In this document: piece by piece, positions 17,067-18,304 of the stretch
Layout: the number at the start of each line of letters is the position of its first letter
Position numbering within the stretch: position 1 is the first letter of the stretch
Assembly (NCBI GenBank): GCA_027297845.1
Contig: JAPUHG010000242.1
Span: 1-18,304, forward strand
Origin: Gammaproteobacteria bacterium
GTDB taxonomy: Bacteria; Pseudomonadota; Gammaproteobacteria; Steroidobacterales; MnTg04
Length of the DNA: 18,304 nucleotides
Direction of reading: 5' to 3'
Notes under the pieces: model-generated
What the model saw: the letters and a program-made list of their open reading frames with translations, nothing else
Told to the model about the DNA's origin: nothing
The model's database searches: none
Position numbers and translations under genes: made by a program

Positions 17067-17119
17067 AGTTCTGATCTTTTCATGAGCGCAAGATACGAAT
17101 TCATGAACAGATCAGAGCT
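17067..17119. repeat. 20-bp inverted repeat in the gspG/rrtA divergent spacer
   Basis: The left arm (17067-17086) and right arm (17100-17119) match at 17 of 20 positions when one is reverse-complemented, around a 13-base centre. The core TCTGATCT and TTCATGA blocks are both conserved. It is the dominant structure in the only regulatory space shared by the T2SS operon and rrtA. An operator controlling both directions is the simplest reading; a hairpin in a leader transcript is the alternative. Confidence 0.6.
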
Positions 17120-17160
17120 TCCGTAACGTCTACATGATAACAGAGCACAGGAACAACACG

Positions 17161-17754
17161 GTGAGAGGAGCTGATTTTTTCGGAAGGCCGGTTGCCAAAG
17201 GGGTCGTCGCAATTGCCGCACTTGCCCTGCTTTTCATGGTGATCGGCGATCCTGCGCGCGAGCTTTTTCGATATGAGCGCGAGGCCGTGCTGGCCGGCGA
17301 AGTCTGGCGGCTGTTCAGCGCCCATTTAGTGCACCTGGGAGCGGGCCACACCGTGTTGAACCTGGTCGCACTGGTCCTGGTCTTTTTACTGCTCGGCCAG
17401 GAATTTACGCTGGCGCAATGGGCCTGGGTGACCGGTTGCGCGGTGGCGCTGATCGCTGTTGGCTTCGTCTGGCTCAGACCGGAGTTGCAGTGGTACGTGG
17501 GTCTGTCCGGCCTGCTGCATGGCTGGCTGGTAGCCGGTGCGACACAGAGATTCAGACAAGGACACAAGGATGGGTTGATACTGCTTGCTGTGGTGCTTTT
17601 GAAGGGCTTTTATGAGCAATTGGCCGGGCCCCTGCCGGGCAGTGAGCTGGCGAGCGGAGGAACGGTCGTCGTCGACGCGCATTGGTTTGGGATTGTCGGG
17701 GGCCTGTTGGGCGCGTGGAGCCTGGGGCTGCACAATCGTTTGACTCGCGTATAA
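17161..17754 (+). CDS. rrtA: Rhombosortase (rhomboid-family GlyGly-CTERM protease)
   Basis: This 197-residue multi-span protein is a small rhomboid-family intramembrane serine protease of the rhombosortase type. Rhombosortases cut the C-terminal GlyGly-CTERM sorting signal of T2SS-exported proteins. Visible features are the EVWRLFSAHLVHLGAGHTVLNL block with its His/Asn pattern, the catalytic serine in GLSGLLHG (S116), and the catalytic histidine in VDAHWFGIVGG (H174). There are about six hydrophobic helices. GTG 17161 is preferred because AGGA (17149-17152) lies eight bases upstream; ATG 17134 is in frame but lacks a ribosome-binding site. The gene is divergent from gspG. Its stop lies two bases before the structured element at 17756. 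Confidence 0.88.
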   Translation: MRGADFFGRPVAKGVVAIAALALLFMVIGDPARELFRYEREAVLAGEVWRLFSAHLVHLGAGHTVLNLVALVLVFLLLGQEFTLAQWAWVTGCAVALIAVGFVWLRPELQWYVGLSGLLHGWLVAGATQRFRQGHKDGLILLAVVLLKGFYEQLAGPLPGSELASGGTVVVDAHWFGIVGGLLGAWSLGLHNRLTRV

Positions 17755-17755
17755 T

Positions 17756-17935
17756 CCCAGCCCAGGGGCCTGTCCGGCTTCGGACTAATCTACTGCGGCG
17801 GCGGGGAATCGGCCGATATTGTCGATCGTTCTCGTTGAATAGAACCACTATTCGCCTCGAATGATCAAAAATCTCGTCTCTATTTCCCACCTGCCTCGTG
17901 ACGATTGCCAAAGTCGGACAGGCCCTTGCGCTGGG
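17756..17935 (+). ncRNA. 180-bp long-hairpin element, candidate structured RNA or repeat
   Basis: Outer arms 17756-17780 and 17911-17935 pair at 24 of 25 positions as plus-strand RNA (22 Watson-Crick, two G-U, one C-C). Inside, 17797-17809 pairs with 17882-17895 (about 12 bp with a bulge and a mismatch). After a 14/15-base bubble, 17824-17831 pairs perfectly with 17859-17866 (one G-U). The apical hairpin is GAATAG/CTATTC (17837-17842, 17848-17853) with an AACCA loop. Each wobble is G-U on the plus strand, where the minus strand would have A-C mismatches. TATAAT (17750-17755) abuts the left arm but has no good -35. No T-tract follows. It ends 48 bases before fabD. Its identity is not established. 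Confidence 0.5.
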
Positions 17936-17973
17936 CCCACTTGCAACCTGAGTAGCGCACTAATAACTCAAAA

Positions 17974-17977
17974 GAGG
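17974..17977 (+). promoter_or_regulatory. fabD ribosome-binding site
   Basis: GAGG within AGAGGTGA (17973-17980) lies six bases before the ATG at 17984. It is one of the strongest Shine-Dalgarno sequences in the window and fixes the fabD start. Confidence 0.85.
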
Positions 17978-17983
17978 TGAACG

Positions 17984-18304
17984 ATGTCGTTAGCGTATGT
18001 ATTTCCGGGGCAAGGATCGCAAGCCGTGGGCATGCTTGCCGACCTTGCGGAGAGTCACCCCATCGTGGAGGAAGTATTCGCAGAAGCTTCCCAGGCGCTG
18101 GGCTACGATCTATGGGCGGTCAGTCAGCAGGGACCTGCTGAAAAACTCAATCAGACCCAGGTGACGCAACCGGCTTTGCTCGCGGCGGGGGTTGCCGTAT
18201 TTCGTCTCTGGCAGCAGCTTGGCGGCCAGCAGGCGACGATAATGGCCGGTCACAGCCTTGGCGAGTACACGGCGTTGGTATGCGCCGATGTGATCAATTT
18301 TGGC
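17984..18304 (+). CDS. fabD: Malonyl-CoA:ACP transacylase FabD (partial)
   Basis: The first 107 codons are present; the gene continues past the right edge. FabD moves malonyl groups from CoA to acyl carrier protein for fatty-acid synthesis. The start MSLAYVFPGQGSQAVGML and the PALLAAGVAVFRLWQQLGG segment are very close to the Escherichia coli enzyme. The nucleophile S91 sits in GHSLGEY, with the oxyanion-loop Gln in PGQGSQ. In many relatives fabD follows plsX and fabH, but here rrtA and the structured element precede it; the genes downstream are not visible. Confidence 0.96.
   Translation, partial: MSLAYVFPGQGSQAVGMLADLAESHPIVEEVFAEASQALGYDLWAVSQQGPAEKLNQTQVTQPALLAAGVAVFRLWQQLGGQQATIMAGHSLGEYTALVCADVINFG

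Noticed and set aside
17727..17755. Full sigma-70 promoter for the hairpin element
   Set aside because: TATAAT is perfect, but the 17-bp-upstream hexamer (GCTGCA) matches the -35 at only two positions and the -10 overlaps the rrtA stop codon. It is noted as a hint only.
17552..17911. 119-residue minus-strand frame across rrtA and the hairpin element
   Set aside because: It is antisense to rrtA, and the rest is explained by the inverted-repeat structure; no ribosome-binding site.
17921..17938. GGCCC/GGGCC hairpin as terminator of the element
   Set aside because: It has a short stem with no T-tract after it, and its left half is needed for the outer arm pairing.
1..18304. CRISPR array, insertion sequence, prophage, tRNA or rRNA
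   Set aside because: No regular spacer-repeat pattern, transposase or phage protein, and no tRNA- or rRNA-like stretch was found; gene content is housekeeping.

Overview
The window looks like chromosomal core sequence from a marine-type gammaproteobacterium. Evidence for this is moderately high GC, FabD and ETF proteins close to the gammaproteobacterial forms, a type II secretion system (T2SS) operon, and a rhombosortase, an enzyme largely confined to Proteobacteria with a T2SS. A deep-branching group such as Woeseiaceae would fit, but that is a guess from overall impression. I see no prophage, insertion sequence, CRISPR array, tRNA or rRNA.

Layout from left to right. Bases 1-5411 are all minus strand: the start of a lipoprotein that looks like an amidohydrolase (cut by the window edge), a DUF6090-like membrane protein, an unidentified helical protein with its own likely promoter, then etfB-etfA followed closely by an NhaC-type Na+/H+ antiporter. 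A 156-bp divergent spacer with two adjacent palindromes separates etfB from a plus-strand pair (5568-11584). This pair is an AddB-like PD-(D/E)XK nuclease and an AddA-like helicase-nuclease, joined by an ATGA overlap. It meets the T2SS operon tail to tail, the two stop codons sharing TTATAA.

Bases 11579-17042 (minus strand, transcribed right to left) hold gspG-H-I-J-K-L-M-N, tightly packed with several 4-base overlaps. They encode the five pseudopilins, the inner-membrane assembly platform proteins L and M, and N. gspC, D, E and F are not here. Divergent from gspG is a rhombosortase gene (rrtA), whose product processes GlyGly-CTERM proteins exported by the T2SS. A 20-bp-arm dyad lies in the spacer between gspG and rrtA. 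The window ends in the first 107 codons of fabD.

The most unusual object is a 180-bp element (17756-17935) between rrtA and fabD. It folds on paper into one long interrupted hairpin: 25-bp outer arms, a second helix, a symmetric bubble, and an apical stem-loop. All its wobble pairs are G-U on the plus strand, which points to a plus-strand structured RNA. It could be a 6S-like ncRNA, a fabD leader, or a dispersed repeat; I cannot tell which without a search. No stretch of more than 300 bases lacks a gene.
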